Source of the DNA: Gallionellales bacterium RIFCSPLOWO2_02_FULL_59_110
Lineage (GTDB): Bacteria > Pseudomonadota > Gammaproteobacteria > Burkholderiales > Gallionellaceae
DNA: 33,434 nt
Reading direction: 5' to 3'
Assembly: GCA_001801215.1 (NCBI GenBank)
Contig: MGXA01000021.1
Location: 1 to 33,434, forward strand
The stretch's first letter is position 1. Each line of letters starts with the position of its first letter. The notes beneath the pieces were generated by a model that did not search any database, was not told where the DNA came from, and worked only from the letters and a program-made list of their open reading frames with translations. Of this stretch, positions 33,351 through 33,434 are shown piece after piece. Both the position numbers and the translations under genes were made by a program.

Positions 33351-33434
33351 GTGCCAACCATCAGCCAGTTCTTCGGGATCGTGATCCAGATGTTCTGGAA
33401 TGAGCACGCGCCGCCGCATTTTCACTGTCAGTAT
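33351..33434 (+). CDS. DUF4160 family protein, N-terminal fragment cut by the window end
   Basis: Twenty-eight codons are visible, from GTG 33351 to the window edge, reading MPTISQFFGIVIQMFWNEH and then APPHFHCQY. The pattern P-T-I-S-x-F-x-G-I-x-I-x-M-[FY]-x-x-[DE]-H-x-P-P-H-F-H is the start of DUF4160, a small family often found next to DUF2442 genes in toxin-antitoxin-like pairs on accessory DNA. AAGGAG (33338-33343) inside the hemB end lies seven bases before the GTG. The partner, if any, is outside the window. Confidence 0.8.
   Translation, partial: MPTISQFFGIVIQMFWNEHAPPHFHCQY

Overview
The window looks like a stretch of a GC-rich betaproteobacterial chromosome, probably Nitrosomonadales and perhaps the Gallionella/Sideroxydans side. 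This rests on gene content and order recognised from memory, not on a database search: a sigma factor/DUF3619/DUF3106 trio, lptG-lptF divergent from pepA-holC-valS, moaA next to a moeB/thiF gene, yggU-yggT-proC-yggS divergent from pilT-pilU, a NodI/NodJ-type ABC exporter, and thiD-thiE-hemL-engB-hemB. Nearly everything is housekeeping, and genes are tightly packed, with many ATGA or TAATG overlaps.

Layout. 1-2.6 kb: tail of a CPA2-type cation/proton antiporter, an MscS channel, and the sigma factor operon, whose first gene appears to start with CTG. 2.6-3.6 kb: an inserted HigB/HigA-like toxin-antitoxin pair whose toxin has lost its normal start codon. 3.7-6.0 kb (minus): lptG and lptF for LPS export. 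6.0-11.3 kb (plus): pepA, holC, a small unknown gene and valS. 11.4-13.4 kb: moaA and a moeB-like gene. 13.4-15.3 kb: a 486-bp gap, a VanZ-like membrane protein and a thioredoxin-fold 2Fe-2S ferredoxin. 15.5-18.0 kb (minus): yggU, yggT, proC, yggS. 18.1-20.4 kb (plus): pilT and pilU, the retraction ATPases of type IV pili, ending in a textbook terminator. 20.5-23.2 kb (minus): a YajD-like HNH protein, a SmpA/OmlA-like lipoprotein, an RlmL-type rRNA methyltransferase and hemJ.

23.2-26.1 kb is the one clear accessory segment. It holds a Phd-type antitoxin with a palindromic operator, a PIN-domain toxin broken by a one-base frameshift, and a lone ATPase with a TOPRIM/DUF4435-like C-terminal half that resembles anti-phage effectors. 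26.1-28.5 kb (minus): a NodJ/NodI-type ABC exporter and gloA. 28.5-33.4 kb (plus): thiD, thiE, hemL, engB, hemB and the start of a DUF4160 gene. Three heme genes (hemJ, hemL, hemB) and two thiamine genes fall within the last 11 kb.

The most distinctive feature is not a gene. Seven of the intergenic gaps contain inverted repeats from five unrelated sequence families. Most are built from short, degenerate tandem units (CACAGAG, CGCAGATT, GTAGCTT, GGGAGAA), and one is a CCCTCCCC/GGGGAGGG element. Most lie between co-oriented genes. The last one runs into thiE, so that about 18 residues at the ThiE N-terminus are encoded by repeat DNA and the only usable ATG sits in the loop of a roughly 40-bp potential hairpin. 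A structured 176-nt leader in front of hemB, with mutually exclusive pairings, is the best candidate for an RNA regulator.
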